Below are positions 15,292 through 24,178 of a DNA stretch of 32,133 bases, piece after piece (within the stretch, counting starts at the first letter, position 1; the number at the start of each line of letters is the position of its first letter). Location of the stretch: positions 1 to 32,133 of the forward strand of contig JADGNY010000077.1 of NCBI GenBank assembly GCA_017883235.1, given 5' to 3'. A program made the translations under genes and the position numbers. The DNA comes from Thermoanaerobaculia bacterium (lineage in GTDB: Bacteria; Acidobacteriota; Thermoanaerobaculia; Gp7-AA8). The notes beneath the pieces are model-generated. The model was not told where the DNA came from. It saw nothing but the letters and a program-made list of their open reading frames with translations, and did no database searches.

Positions 15292-15753
15292 TCACTCCCC
15301 GTACTGACTCAACTCCTTCACGAACACGTGCCGAAAGTTCCCGCCCGGCGATTCGAAATAGAGCGTGCCGCGGATGGTTACCGGCTCGGTCGTGCGTCGT
15401 GACTGGCCAACGCTGGACGCCTTCGCCCAGAACTCGACCGAAGCGATCTGGTGCGCGTCGATGACATTGTGAAAGTAGTAGGCGCGGCGGTCGAGCGAAT
15501 AGGCGCCTCCCGGCGGATTCACCGTCACCAGTTGCACCTGGCTCAGCGTGATCGGAACGTCGGCACGATTGCCGATGTCGAGCCGGAACTTCATATCGAA
15601 GTTCCCCTCGGGATAATCGAGCTGCGCCGGCCCGACGACCTGATGGATTTCGAAGTCCGGCGGAGGGATCCGTGCATTTTGCGGCGGCGTTGCCGGAGCT
15701 GACGAGGAGCATGCGGCGAGAGCGATCGCGGTGGCAGCCATGAGGATTCGCAT
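15292..15753 (-). CDS. Small lipoprotein of unknown function
   Basis: A 153-residue protein with an N-terminal lipoprotein signal ending ALAAC (Cys15), then a Pro/Ser-rich linker and a single beta-rich domain (about 35-150) with alternating strands such as FDMKFRLDIGNRADVPITLSQ. This looks like an immunoglobulin-like or LEA-like fold; no enzyme motif is seen. Start ATG 15753, with a second ATG four codons on. TAGAAT lies only 6 bases upstream, so the message may be leaderless. It is divergent from the GGDEF-EAL gene with a 55-base shared upstream region. Confidence 0.75.
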   Translation of the reverse strand: MRILMAATAIALAACSSSAPATPPQNARIPPPDFEIHQVVGPAQLDYPEGNFDMKFRLDIGNRADVPITLSQVQLVTVNPPGGAYSLDRRAYYFHNVIDAHQIASVEFWAKASSVGQSRRTTEPVTIRGTLYFESPGGNFRHVFVKELSQYGE

Positions 15754-15759
15754 CAGACG

Positions 15760-15788
15760 ATTCTAATACCCTACCGAGACGCTATGAT
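15760..15788. promoter_or_regulatory. Back-to-back -10 elements between divergent genes
   Basis: On the minus strand TAGAAT (15765-15760) precedes the lipoprotein ATG by 6 bases. On the plus strand TATGAT (15783-15788) lies 20 bases before the TTG of the GGDEF-EAL gene. Matching -35 hexamers are poor on both sides. Confidence 0.35.
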
Positions 15789-15808
15789 CCCCCGAGTGGG
15801 GATTTTGA

Positions 15809-18800
15809 TTGACTGATGTAAAGCCTATCGACGTGCGTGCCGGCCCGAAGCAGACTCAGGAACTGCTGGAGCATCGCCTCGCCTTCGAAACGCTCGTCTC
15901 CGGGATTTCGACAAACTTCATCAACGTCGCCGCCGACGACGTCGATTGTGAGATCTCAGCCGCGCTCGAAAGCGTGGGCCGCTTTATCGGCGCCGACCGC
16001 GCCTACATCTACAAGCTCACCGAAGATGGAAGCGCCGCCGCGCTGGCGCACGAGTGGAATGCCGATCCCAATGCCGTGCGCGGCCCTGAAACGCTCGTTC
16101 CCTTGTCCTCGTTCCCCTGGACCAGCGAAAAGATCAACGAACTGCAGTATGTGATGGTCTCGATCGATGACCTCCCGCCGGAAGCGGAGGCCGAGCGCGA
16201 ACGGTTCAGGCAGGCCGGAAACCACTCCGTCGTCGTCGTCCCGATGACCTACAACCGCGTCTTTCTCGGCGCACTGGGCGTAGCGTCCGCCGTTCCACGC
16301 ACCTGGAGCGATGAGGTGGTGTCGCTGCTTCGCATCAGCGGGGAGATCTTTGTCAACGCCATGCAGCGTCATCGCGCCGAGGCAGCGTTGCGAGCGAGCG
16401 AACAATGGCATCGCCTCCTCTTCGAGCGCAATCTCGCCGGCGTTTATCGCACCACGATCGATGGCCGCATCCTCGATTGCAACGGAGCCATGGCCCGGAT
16501 CCTCGGCTACTCCTCTCGCGAGGAGCTCATGGAGCAATCGGCGAGGGATCTCTACCAGAATCCATCGCATCGCGACGGCTACATCGCCATTCTCCGCCGC
16601 GAGCGGATGATGACCAGCAACGAAATCTCGTTGCGCCGGAAAGACGGCAGCCCCTGCTGGCTCATCGAGAGCGTCCATCTGCTCGACGGCGATCCCGAGA
16701 TCCAGGAAGGGACGGTCATCGACATCACGGACCGCAAGCTCGCCGAAAACGCCCTTCGGGAGAGCGAGGAGCGATACCGCCTCCTCGTCGAACGGATGCG
16801 CGAAGGGCTCGCGCAAGCCGGCAATGACGGGGTGCTTCAGTTCGTCAACGACCGGTTCTGCGAGATGGTCGGCTACGAGCGCGAAGAGCTCGTCGGCATG
16901 CAGGGGGACATCCTCCTCGCCTATTCCGAAGACATCGCCCTGATGCGCGAGAAAATCCGGCTGCGTATGCGGCATGTGGCCGACCAGTACGAGATACGCA
17001 TTCGCCGCAAGGACGGAACGATCATCTGGCTGGAAATCGGTGGTGCACCGGTGGTCGACGCGGCAGGCAATGTGGTCGGCTCCATCGGCGTGCACAACGA
17101 CGTCACCGAGCGGCGCATGGCCGAGGAGGCGCTGCGCGAGAGCGAGGCACGCTATCGGCTCATGGCCGAGAACTCCACCGACATGATCTCGCGGACGTCG
17201 AACCGCGGCATCCTCCTCTATGCCTCCGACGCCTCCCGCCGCCTCCTCGGATACGAACCGTCCGAGCTCGTCGGCCGCTCCTTCTACGATTTCGTGTTCG
17301 ACGCCGACCGCGAAGAGGTGCGCCATCTCTCCTCCTTGATCCACGAGTCGGGACCGACCACGTTCGCCTACCGGGTCGAGAAGAAGGACGGTTCGCTGGT
17401 CTGGTTCGAAACGACCAGCCGCAGCGTGCACGACGTCTTCACCGGCAGGATTCGCGAGATTGTCGGCGTCTCTCGCGACGTCACGGAGAGGAAGCGGGTC
17501 GAGGAACAGATCGAGTATCAGGCGTATCACGACGCGCTGACCGGACTGCCGAACCGGCGACTCTTCCGCGACCGGCTGACCGTCGCTCTCGCCCACGCGC
17601 GGCGCATGAAACATCCCCTGGCCGTGATGTTCCTCGATCTCGACCGGTTCAAGGTCGTCAACGACACGCTCGGTCACTCGACCGGCGACGAGTTGTTGAA
17701 GACCGTCGGCACACGGCTCCAGGCATCGTTACGGGAAGAGGACTCGATCGCCCGCATGGGCGGCGACGAGTTCACAATCCTGCTGGCCGATCTCAAGACG
17801 ACGGACGATTCCGCCAAGATCGCGCAGAAGGTCCTCGACACGGTCGCGCAGCCGCTGAAGGTCGACGGGACGGAGCTGTTCGTCACCACCAGCATCGGCA
17901 TTGCTCTCTTTCCCAGCGACGGCGACACCGCCGAGGCCCTGCTCGCCAACGCCGACCGCGCCATGTACCGCGCCAAGGACGCCGGGCGGAACTCGTATCA
18001 GATGTTCACGCCGGCAATGAACAACCGGGCGCTGGAGCGGCTGTCGCTCGAGAACGATCTGCGCCACGCGCTCGATCGTGGCCAGCTGGAGCTCCATTAC
18101 CAGCCGCAGATCAATATCGCCTCGGGACGGGTGACGGGAGTGGAAGCGCTGCTGCGATGGAACCGCCCGGGCTTCGGTCTCGTCGGCCCGAAAGACTTCA
18201 TCCCCATCGCCGAGGAGACGCAACTGATCGTGCCGATCGGCGAGTGGGTTCTGCGAGAGGCCTGCCGCCAGGCCATGGCGTGGCAGAGCGATCGCCCAAG
18301 CGGCTTCCGCATGGCGGTGAACCTTTCCCCGCGCCAGTTTCAGCACAGCGATCTCCCGCACGTCATCGCGTCGGCGCTGGAGCTCTCCGGAATCGCGCCG
18401 CATGACCTCGAGCTCGAGATCACCGAGAGCCTGGCCATGCAGAACACCACGCGCACGATCGCCACGCTGCAGCGGCTGCGCGAGATGGGCGTGCAGATCG
18501 CCATCGACGACTTCGGAACCGGACACTCATCGCTGAACTATCTGCGCAGCTTCCCGATCGACAGCGTGAAGATCGATCAGGAGTTCGTGAAGGAGATCGA
18601 AGGGAGCGAAGCCGACCGCGCCATCGTTTCGGCGGTCATCGGCATGGCTCGCGGCCTGCGCCTGCGCGTCACCGCCGAAGGCGTGGAAACCGAAAGCCAG
18701 CTTGCCTTCCTGCGGGAGCAGGGATGCGAAGACGTGCAGGGCTTCCTCACCGGCGAGCCGGTTCCGGCGTCCGCGTTCCGGCCGAAGAACGAAGTCAAGT

Positions 18801-18814
18801 CGCCAGTGGATTGA
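15809..18814 (+). CDS. GAF-PAS-PAS-PAS-GGDEF-EAL cyclic-di-GMP signalling protein
   Basis: A 1001-residue cytoplasmic sensor predicted to make and/or break cyclic-di-GMP. Order: a GAF domain (about 20-190), three PAS domains (about 198-312, 318-440, 444-565), GGDEF (about 570-735) and EAL (about 750-995). The diguanylate cyclase motif GGDEF is intact near 651-655, and so is the phosphodiesterase motif EALLRW near 779. The later ELEITES, IDDFGTGHSSL and KIDQEFV motifs are also present, so both activities are possible. No membrane segments are seen. A TTG start is used. The gene's last 20 bases overlap the end of the convergent vapC. It may set pilus or biofilm state together with the PilT gene, but that is inference. 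Confidence 0.95.
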   Translation: MTDVKPIDVRAGPKQTQELLEHRLAFETLVSGISTNFINVAADDVDCEISAALESVGRFIGADRAYIYKLTEDGSAAALAHEWNADPNAVRGPETLVPLSSFPWTSEKINELQYVMVSIDDLPPEAEAERERFRQAGNHSVVVVPMTYNRVFLGALGVASAVPRTWSDEVVSLLRISGEIFVNAMQRHRAEAALRASEQWHRLLFERNLAGVYRTTIDGRILDCNGAMARILGYSSREELMEQSARDLYQNPSHRDGYIAILRRERMMTSNEISLRRKDGSPCWLIESVHLLDGDPEIQEGTVIDITDRKLAENALRESEERYRLLVERMREGLAQAGNDGVLQFVNDRFCEMVGYEREELVGMQGDILLAYSEDIALMREKIRLRMRHVADQYEIRIRRKDGTIIWLEIGGAPVVDAAGNVVGSIGVHNDVTERRMAEEALRESEARYRLMAENSTDMISRTSNRGILLYASDASRRLLGYEPSELVGRSFYDFVFDADREEVRHLSSLIHESGPTTFAYRVEKKDGSLVWFETTSRSVHDVFTGRIREIVGVSRDVTERKRVEEQIEYQAYHDALTGLPNRRLFRDRLTVALAHARRMKHPLAVMFLDLDRFKVVNDTLGHSTGDELLKTVGTRLQASLREEDSIARMGGDEFTILLADLKTTDDSAKIAQKVLDTVAQPLKVDGTELFVTTSIGIALFPSDGDTAEALLANADRAMYRAKDAGRNSYQMFTPAMNNRALERLSLENDLRHALDRGQLELHYQPQINIASGRVTGVEALLRWNRPGFGLVGPKDFIPIAEETQLIVPIGEWVLREACRQAMAWQSDRPSGFRMAVNLSPRQFQHSDLPHVIASALELSGIAPHDLELEITESLAMQNTTRTIATLQRLREMGVQIAIDDFGTGHSSLNYLRSFPIDSVKIDQEFVKEIEGSEADRAIVSAVIGMARGLRLRVTAEGVETESQLAFLREQGCEDVQGFLTGEPVPASAFRPKNEVKSPVD

Positions 18815-19226
18815 CCACGGTGAGGCCGGCGAAACGCCGGAAGTCGTTGTCCGTTGAGTAGATCGCGTATCCCTGTTCGATCGCCAGCGCGGCGAGGTGC
18901 GCGTCCGAGGTCAGGTTTCCGCTGGTTCCCGTGGCTTTAAGAAGGTTGCGCAGAATGGGCCAGTGCTGCTCTCCGGGACGTACGAGAGCAACATGCGGCT
19001 GCGCCAGCCACGAATCCACATAGTCAACAGCGCGATCAGGGGGCAGGGGGTTGTGCATGACGCCCGAACGAGTTGTGACCCTCAGGAATGCGAGCGCCAC
19101 GATCCACGCGAGACCTACCGGAGTGGTATTCGAGAGGATCGCTTCAAGCCAGTCGTGCGCTTTCCTGTGGTGAGGTGAATCCCGATCGATGGCGTAGATG
19201 AGCAGGTTCGCATCGACCAGGATCAT
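18795..19226 (-). CDS. vapC: VapC-type PIN-domain ribonuclease toxin
   Basis: A 143-residue PIN domain. The first acidic residue D5 sits in ILVDANLLIYA, and the C-terminal acids D108 in TSDAHLA and D126/D128 in STDNDF are present. The central segment reads ALAFLRV, a variant common in one VapC branch, where a Glu is often found instead. VapC toxins cut tRNA or rRNA when their antitoxin is degraded. The ATG overlaps the end of the antitoxin gene. The 3' end overlaps the end of the convergent GGDEF-EAL gene by 20 bases. Confidence 0.92.
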   Translation of the reverse strand: MILVDANLLIYAIDRDSPHHRKAHDWLEAILSNTTPVGLAWIVALAFLRVTTRSGVMHNPLPPDRAVDYVDSWLAQPHVALVRPGEQHWPILRNLLKATGTSGNLTSDAHLAALAIEQGYAIYSTDNDFRRFAGLTVVNPLAT

Positions 19227-19489
19227 TTTCGCAATTCCAGCTTCCGGGCAATTTCCTCGTCTTCGATCGCATCGGCGAGGCTCAATGCCTTGTCGAGGTT
19301 TACGCCCGCCCGCACACCGCCGAGGGAAACCGTGGCCAGGCGGTACGCCTTCGGCGGCCGGGCGTGTTTCGCGCAGAGACCGTTGCGAAGCGTCTCGTTC
19401 ACGACATCCTTGAACGGTTTGCCGGCGCGATGCGCAACTTCCTTGAGCTCCTTCGCCACCTGGTCATCAAGAGTCAGCGTTGTTCGCAT
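19223..19489 (-). CDS. vapB: VapB-like antitoxin
   Basis: An 88-residue protein starting MRTTLTLDDQVAKELKE, a ribbon-helix-helix DNA-binding start, followed by the helix-helix KPFKDVVNETLRNGL (about 24-38) and a C-terminal tail that should bind and block the toxin. It overlaps vapC by four bases, the standard arrangement. By analogy it would repress its own promoter, whose elements lie within 35 bases upstream. Confidence 0.9.
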   Translation of the reverse strand: MRTTLTLDDQVAKELKEVAHRAGKPFKDVVNETLRNGLCAKHARPPKAYRLATVSLGGVRAGVNLDKALSLADAIEDEEIARKLELRK

Positions 19490-19495
19490 GAAAGC

Positions 19496-19523
19496 ATCAT
19501 AGCATCATCGATGAAAGCATCAA
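19496..19523 (-). promoter_or_regulatory. vapBC promoter with repeated operator words
   Basis: On the minus strand TTGATG (19523-19518), a 16-base spacer and TATGAT (19501-19496) form a good promoter only 6 bases before the vapB ATG, implying a leaderless message. The region is built from repeats: GATGAAAGCATCA-type sequence occurs at about 19488-19499 and 19510-19522, with extra ATCATC words between. This is suitable for cooperative binding by a ribbon-helix-helix antitoxin. Confidence 0.6.
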
Positions 19524-19767
19524 TACATCAATTACTGGCGTTCGTTCCGATCGGAGCAATCGCGGCCGTCCGCTCGACATTTCTTGACCCACCCCCTCCC
19601 TTTCACTGGGTCATCTTTTGACTTCCCGACCGTTGTTGACCCATCTGTAACAGCAACTCATCCTCATCATTCCTTTGTTATCAGCAACTTAGCAATTCAG
19701 ACGTCCTGGCATCCCGATTGCCTTACTGACGGACCCACACCGAAATCGGCCGAAAGGATAAATTTGA
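19524..19767. other. Intergenic region upstream of the S53 peptidase
   Basis: No gene is seen. The words TGACCCA and TGGGTCA recur near 19580-19645, making weak inverted repeats. A possible weak promoter is TTGACC (19636-19641) with CATCCT 17 bases later. AAAGGA at about 19755-19760 is the ribosome site of the peptidase gene. Confidence 0.35.
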
Positions 19768-22700
19768 ATGCGCTACCGCTATGTCCCCCTGATTCTGGTT
19801 CTCTCTCTCTTTTGCAGCACCGCGGTCCTTGCAGCCAATAACGGCCACAGCAAGCGAAACGTCGACGACAACGACACCGTTATCCTCCACGGAAACGTTC
19901 CGCCGCAAGGCGAAGCAAAACACGATCGCGGCCCGAGCGACCGCAATCTCAAATACGAGAAGATGATCCTTCTCCTCCAGCCGCGAAACAACGCGCGGGA
20001 CTCCATCGAGCGGCTGGTCGCCCAGCAGAACGACCCGAAGTCGCCGCTCTATCATCAGTGGCTGACGCCGGATCAATTCGGCAAGCGCTTCGGAATCACC
20101 GACGATGATCTGAGCGACATCACAGACTGGTTGCAGAGCCACGGCTTTACGATCGAGGAGATCGCGCCGGGCCGCGGCTGGATCAACTTCAGCGGCACCG
20201 TCAGCCAGGTGGAGCGTGCGTTTCATACGACGATCCACGACTTCGACGTCGACGGCAAGCAGTTCCACGCGAACGTCAAAGATCCCGAGATCCCGCGCGC
20301 GCTGGCTGACGTCGTGAGCGGCGTGGTCACGCTGCACAACTTCCCGAAGAAGGCCATGAATCACGGCTTCAAACCGGTGCCCTTCTACACGTCCGGGACC
20401 AGCCACTACGTCTCGCCGGCGGATTTCGCCACGATCTACAACGTCAACCCGCTCTACACCGCCGGAATCAACGGAACCGGCAAGACCATCGCCATCGTCG
20501 GCCGCACCGACATCGCTCTAGCCGACGTGCAGTACTTCCGCAGCTTCTTTGGTCTCGTGGCGAACGATCCCGTATTCGTGCACAACGGCACCGACCCGGG
20601 CAACCTCGGCAGCGGTGAAGAGGGCGAAGCCGATCTCGACGTGGAGTGGTCGGGCGCCGTGGCACCGAATGCCACCGTGAAGTTCGTCATCTCCATGTCG
20701 ACCACCAGCACCGACGGCGTCGACCTCTCCGCGCAGTACATCGTCAACAACAACGTCGGCGACGTGATGAGCACGAGCTTCGGCCAGTGCGAATCATCGA
20801 TGGGCACGACCGAAAACACGTTCTACAACAACCTCTGGTCCCAGGCGGCCACGCAAGGCATCACCTCGTTCGTCTCGTCCGGCGACAGCGGCGCGGCCGG
20901 CTGCAACGGCGGCAGCGATACCACCGGCAGCGGCGCGGCGGTGTCGGGCCTTGCTTCGACCCCGTTCAACGTCGCCGTCGGCGGCACGCAGTTCAACGAC
21001 ACGGCCTCTCCCTCGACGTGGTGGAACACCACCAACGCCGCGAACCAGAGCTCGGCCAAAAGCTACATTCCGGAGATGGCCTGGAACGAGAGCGGCAACG
21101 TCAGCGGCGGTTCGGGGCTGTGGGCCTCGAGCGGCGGCGCGTCGAGCGTTTACACGAAGCCGTCGTGGCAGGTGTGCGTCGGCGTTCCGGCGAACAACGT
21201 CCGCTACGTTCCCGACATCGCCCTGACCGCGGCGGGTCACGACGGCTATCTCGTTATCCAGGGCCACACCGGGACGGTGTCCGGACTGGGCGCTGTCGGC
21301 GGCACCTCCGCTTCCTCCCCCTCCTTCGCCGGCCTGATGGCGCTCGTCGTTCAGAAGACCGGACAGCGCTGGGGCAATGCCAACACGAAGTTCTACACAC
21401 TCGCCAACGCGCAGTACGCGAGCGGCGGAACGGTGATGTTCCACGACGTCACCAGCGGCAACAACAGCGTTCCGGGCGTGACCGGTTTCAGTTGCGGAAC
21501 GGGATATGACGCCGTCACCGGCGTCGGCACCGTCGACGCCACCGCCTTCGTCAACAATTTCGCCGGCACTCCGACGCCCGACTTCACGATCGCGGCATCG
21601 CCAACGTCCGTCACCCTCGTCCAGGGTACCGCAGGCCCGTCGACGATCACGACGACCGTATCGGGCGGCTTCAACAATGCCATCTCGCTGAGCGCCACCG
21701 GCGCGCCGGCCGGCACGACCGTCAGCTTCAGCCCGGCGTCGATCGCCGCACCGGGAAGCGGCTCATCGACGATGACCATCACCGTCGGCGCATCGACCGC
21801 CACCGGTACGTACACGATCACGGTGACCGGAACCGGCGGCACGAAGACCCACACCACTACGGTCTCCCTGACGGTAACGCCCGCGGGCGGCGGAGGCGGA
21901 TCGGAACTGTTCGTCGATGGTGGATTCGAGCAGGCCACGGCCAGCGGCAACAGCGCTCCCGGCTGGACCGGTACGCCCAGTCCGACCGGCCGCAATCTCA
22001 TCATCAAAGGCGGTTCCTTCCCGCATGCCGGCACCGCCTACGCGGAGCTCGGCGGCGGCACAAACCAGACCGACCTCCTGACGCAGAGCCTGACCATCCC
22101 GGCAAACGCCACCGCGGCGTCGCTGACCTTCTGGACGAACATCGTCACGCAGGAGAGTGGCAGCACGGCATTCGACTTCCTCTTCGTCAACATCATCTCC
22201 GGCACCACCACCACGAAGCTGACGCTGAGCAACGCCAACTCGACATCGTCGAGCAACACCAACGGCGTCTACTTCAAGCCGGCGGCGATCGATCTCCTCA
22301 GTTATAAGGGCTCGACGATCACCGTGCAGTTCCGGGCCACGACCGACGTCTCTCTGCCGACCTTCTTCCGCATCGACGACGTCTCGTTGCAGGTGACGAC
22401 CGGCACGGGCGGCGACACGACGCCGCCGACGACCTCGATCACGGCTCCGGCGAACAACGCCACGGTCAGCGGCACGATCAACGTCACCGCCACGGCGTCC
22501 GACAACGTCGGCGTGACGAAGATGGAGATCTATATCGACGGTGCGCTGAAGACGTCGAACACGAACCTGACGTCGATCACGTACTCCTGGAACACCACCA
22601 CCGCGGCCAACGGCGCTCACACGATCACGTCGAAGGCGTATGACGCCGCGAACAACGTTGGGACGTCGACGACGGTCAACGTCACCGTCTCCAACGGCGG

Positions 22701-23178
22701 AGCGCAGCAGCTCATCGGCAATCCCGGATTCGAAAACGGTTCGACGAATACCGCGCCGTGGACGACGACCTCGGGCGTTGTCGACAGCTCGACCGGCGAG
22801 GCCGCGCACAGCGGCACGTGGAAGGCCTGGCTGTGCGGCTACGGCTCGACCCACTCCGACAACATCGTGCAGACGGTGACGATCCCATCGACGGCCACCA
22901 CCGCCACCCTCACCTTCTGGCTGCATATCGACACGGCGGAAACGACCACCACCAGCGCCTTCGACACGCTCCAGGTGCAGATCCGCAACAGCAGCGGCGC
23001 CGTTCTGACGACGCTGGCCACGTACTCGAACCTGAGCAAGAACACCGGCTACGCGCAGAAGTCGTTCGATGTCAGCGCGTACAAGGGTCAGACCATCCAG
23101 GTCTACCTGGTCGGTGCTGAGGACAGTTCGTTGCAGACCTCGTTCGTGGTCGACGACTTCGCGTTGAACGTTCAGTAG
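19768..23178 (+). CDS. Secreted S53 (sedolisin/kumamolisin-like) serine-carboxyl peptidase with C-terminal beta domains
   Basis: A 1136-residue secreted protease of acid-active type. A signal peptide (about 1-22, AVLA) is followed by a pro-kumamolisin activation domain (about 50-190), the peptidase (about 210-600), an Ig-like domain (about 604-700), a jelly-roll-like domain (712-880), a second Ig-like domain (884-975) and another jelly-roll copy (978-1136). The catalytic Glu and Asp are E287 and D291 in EGEADLD, the oxyanion Asp is D373 in SSGDSGA, the nucleophile is S514 in GGTSASSPSFAG, and the calcium-site Asp is D560 in FHDVTSGN. Activity is therefore expected. The tail probably binds polymer or cell surface. 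It is transcribed alone and ends in a strong terminator. Confidence 0.95.
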   Translation: MRYRYVPLILVLSLFCSTAVLAANNGHSKRNVDDNDTVILHGNVPPQGEAKHDRGPSDRNLKYEKMILLLQPRNNARDSIERLVAQQNDPKSPLYHQWLTPDQFGKRFGITDDDLSDITDWLQSHGFTIEEIAPGRGWINFSGTVSQVERAFHTTIHDFDVDGKQFHANVKDPEIPRALADVVSGVVTLHNFPKKAMNHGFKPVPFYTSGTSHYVSPADFATIYNVNPLYTAGINGTGKTIAIVGRTDIALADVQYFRSFFGLVANDPVFVHNGTDPGNLGSGEEGEADLDVEWSGAVAPNATVKFVISMSTTSTDGVDLSAQYIVNNNVGDVMSTSFGQCESSMGTTENTFYNNLWSQAATQGITSFVSSGDSGAAGCNGGSDTTGSGAAVSGLASTPFNVAVGGTQFNDTASPSTWWNTTNAANQSSAKSYIPEMAWNESGNVSGGSGLWASSGGASSVYTKPSWQVCVGVPANNVRYVPDIALTAAGHDGYLVIQGHTGTVSGLGAVGGTSASSPSFAGLMALVVQKTGQRWGNANTKFYTLANAQYASGGTVMFHDVTSGNNSVPGVTGFSCGTGYDAVTGVGTVDATAFVNNFAGTPTPDFTIAASPTSVTLVQGTAGPSTITTTVSGGFNNAISLSATGAPAGTTVSFSPASIAAPGSGSSTMTITVGASTATGTYTITVTGTGGTKTHTTTVSLTVTPAGGGGGSELFVDGGFEQATASGNSAPGWTGTPSPTGRNLIIKGGSFPHAGTAYAELGGGTNQTDLLTQSLTIPANATAASLTFWTNIVTQESGSTAFDFLFVNIISGTTTTKLTLSNANSTSSSNTNGVYFKPAAIDLLSYKGSTITVQFRATTDVSLPTFFRIDDVSLQVTTGTGGDTTPPTTSITAPANNATVSGTINVTATASDNVGVTKMEIYIDGALKTSNTNLTSITYSWNTTTAANGAHTITSKAYDAANNVGTSTTVNVTVSNGGAQQLIGNPGFENGSTNTAPWTTTSGVVDSSTGEAAHSGTWKAWLCGYGSTHSDNIVQTVTIPSTATTATLTFWLHIDTAETTTTSAFDTLQVQIRNSSGAVLTTLATYSNLSKNTGYAQKSFDVSAYKGQTIQVYLVGAEDSSLQTSFVVDDFALNVQ

Positions 23179-23188
23179 GCGTTACAGG

Positions 23189-23225
23189 AACGCCCCGCGG
23201 TGGCAACACCGCGGGGCGTTTTTTG
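23189..23225 (+). terminator. Rho-independent terminator of the S53 peptidase gene
   Basis: A perfect 14-bp stem (23189-23202 against 23207-23220) with a GCAA tetraloop is followed by a run of T. It begins 11 bases after the stop codon and also marks the left edge of the accessory island. Confidence 0.93.
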
Positions 23226-23480
23226 TTTTGGAGAGGGCCTTCGATCAACTTGGAAGATTCGCGCCCGTCGGACATGTCCTTCAATCTCCGCGGCTGGAGA
23301 CTGCGCCGATCTCAATCCCGCAGCTCACGCTGACGGCTTTGAGCCGGGGGAAAACGAGCATCGCCAGGTTGGCAGCCCGCTCGATCGGGCGAAGCTCCTG
23401 CTCTTTGTCGGGCTCCGGAGAAGTGTTCGCGGAGGTTAGCGAAACGAAGGTTTAACCCCAAGAACATGCAATGATCTGTC
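23226..23480. other. Gap at the left edge of the accessory island
   Basis: A 75-codon open frame at 23228-23455 with a TTG start and no ribosome site cannot be assigned, and the opposite strand is also open for about 55 codons. Either might be a fragment of a lost gene. No promoter is recognised with confidence. Confidence 0.3.
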
Positions 23481-23933
23481 ATGCCGCCAGCGTGTCCTCG
23501 ACGTGACAGAAAGCCGTTACGACATGATCTGGTGATCGACGCAAAGACCTCGGCGCGCCTTGGCCGCGTTCGGCAACACGGCACATCGCCAGAGCTTACG
23601 GTGCGTAGAGCGCTACATTCGCTCGGACGGAGATTTCGTGTCCACAACCGCGACCTTCCCGGTTCACCCGATGTGGCAAACCGCTGTCGGAAGTGGGCCA
23701 TTTTTGTTCATGGATGCTTCTGGCATCGCCACGCAGGCTGCAAGCGCGCCACGACGCCGTCGCGAAACCGCGAATTCTGGCTGTGCAAGTTTGATGCGAA
23801 CCTGGCTCGTGATGCACGTGTGCAGGCCGCTCTACGTGAGCAGGGCTACGGTGTACTTGTGATCTGGGAGTGTGAAACACAAGATGCGGGGGCCATGACG
23901 ATGGTTCGGCGACGGCTACAGCGCCTCGCCTGA
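23481..23933 (+). CDS. vsr: Vsr-type very short patch repair endonuclease
   Basis: A 150-residue nuclease of the Vsr family, which nicks next to T:G mismatches formed when 5-methylcytosine deaminates; related proteins also act as restriction nucleases. Visible marks are GTSPELTVRRALHSLG, the catalytic Asp in LPGSPD (D64), the zinc/active-site block AIFVHGCFWHRHAGC (73-87), FWLCKFDANLARD and VLVIWECE (126-132). The family usually begins about 20 residues before the TSPE segment, so the GTG at 23532 is a serious alternative to the ATG at 23481; neither has a clear ribosome site. A C5-cytosine methyltransferase, the normal Vsr partner, lies 5.9 kb downstream in the same island. Confidence 0.92.
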   Translation: MPPACPRRDRKPLRHDLVIDAKTSARLGRVRQHGTSPELTVRRALHSLGRRFRVHNRDLPGSPDVANRCRKWAIFVHGCFWHRHAGCKRATTPSRNREFWLCKFDANLARDARVQAALREQGYGVLVIWECETQDAGAMTMVRRRLQRLA

Positions 23934-24178
23934 TTGCGCAGCAGGCCCGGCCGCCCGCAGCCGCCGCGCGCCCACCGACCCGACCGCCCACGTTACGCGC
24001 AAATAGAGCCCACCGTTCAGCGCCATTGCGCACCAGCGAGGTTCGCTGATCTGAACCCAGGGCGAGCATCCTGACGACCACATGAACATCTTCCTCCCGC
24101 CGAGCTCGCCTTCCGAGGTAACATCATGAGCGCGGGGAGCACAGCGCCGCATTTCGACTGCCAGCTCCCTAACTTGCG

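Noticed and set aside
15956-17677. 573-codon open frame opposite the GAF-PAS-GGDEF-EAL gene
   Set aside because: It is antisense to a protein with clear domains and motifs; its composition is typical of a frame shadow.
23228-23455. 75-codon frame between the terminator and vsr
   Set aside because: There is no ribosome site or recognisable domain, and the opposite strand is equally open. It is listed only as a gap.
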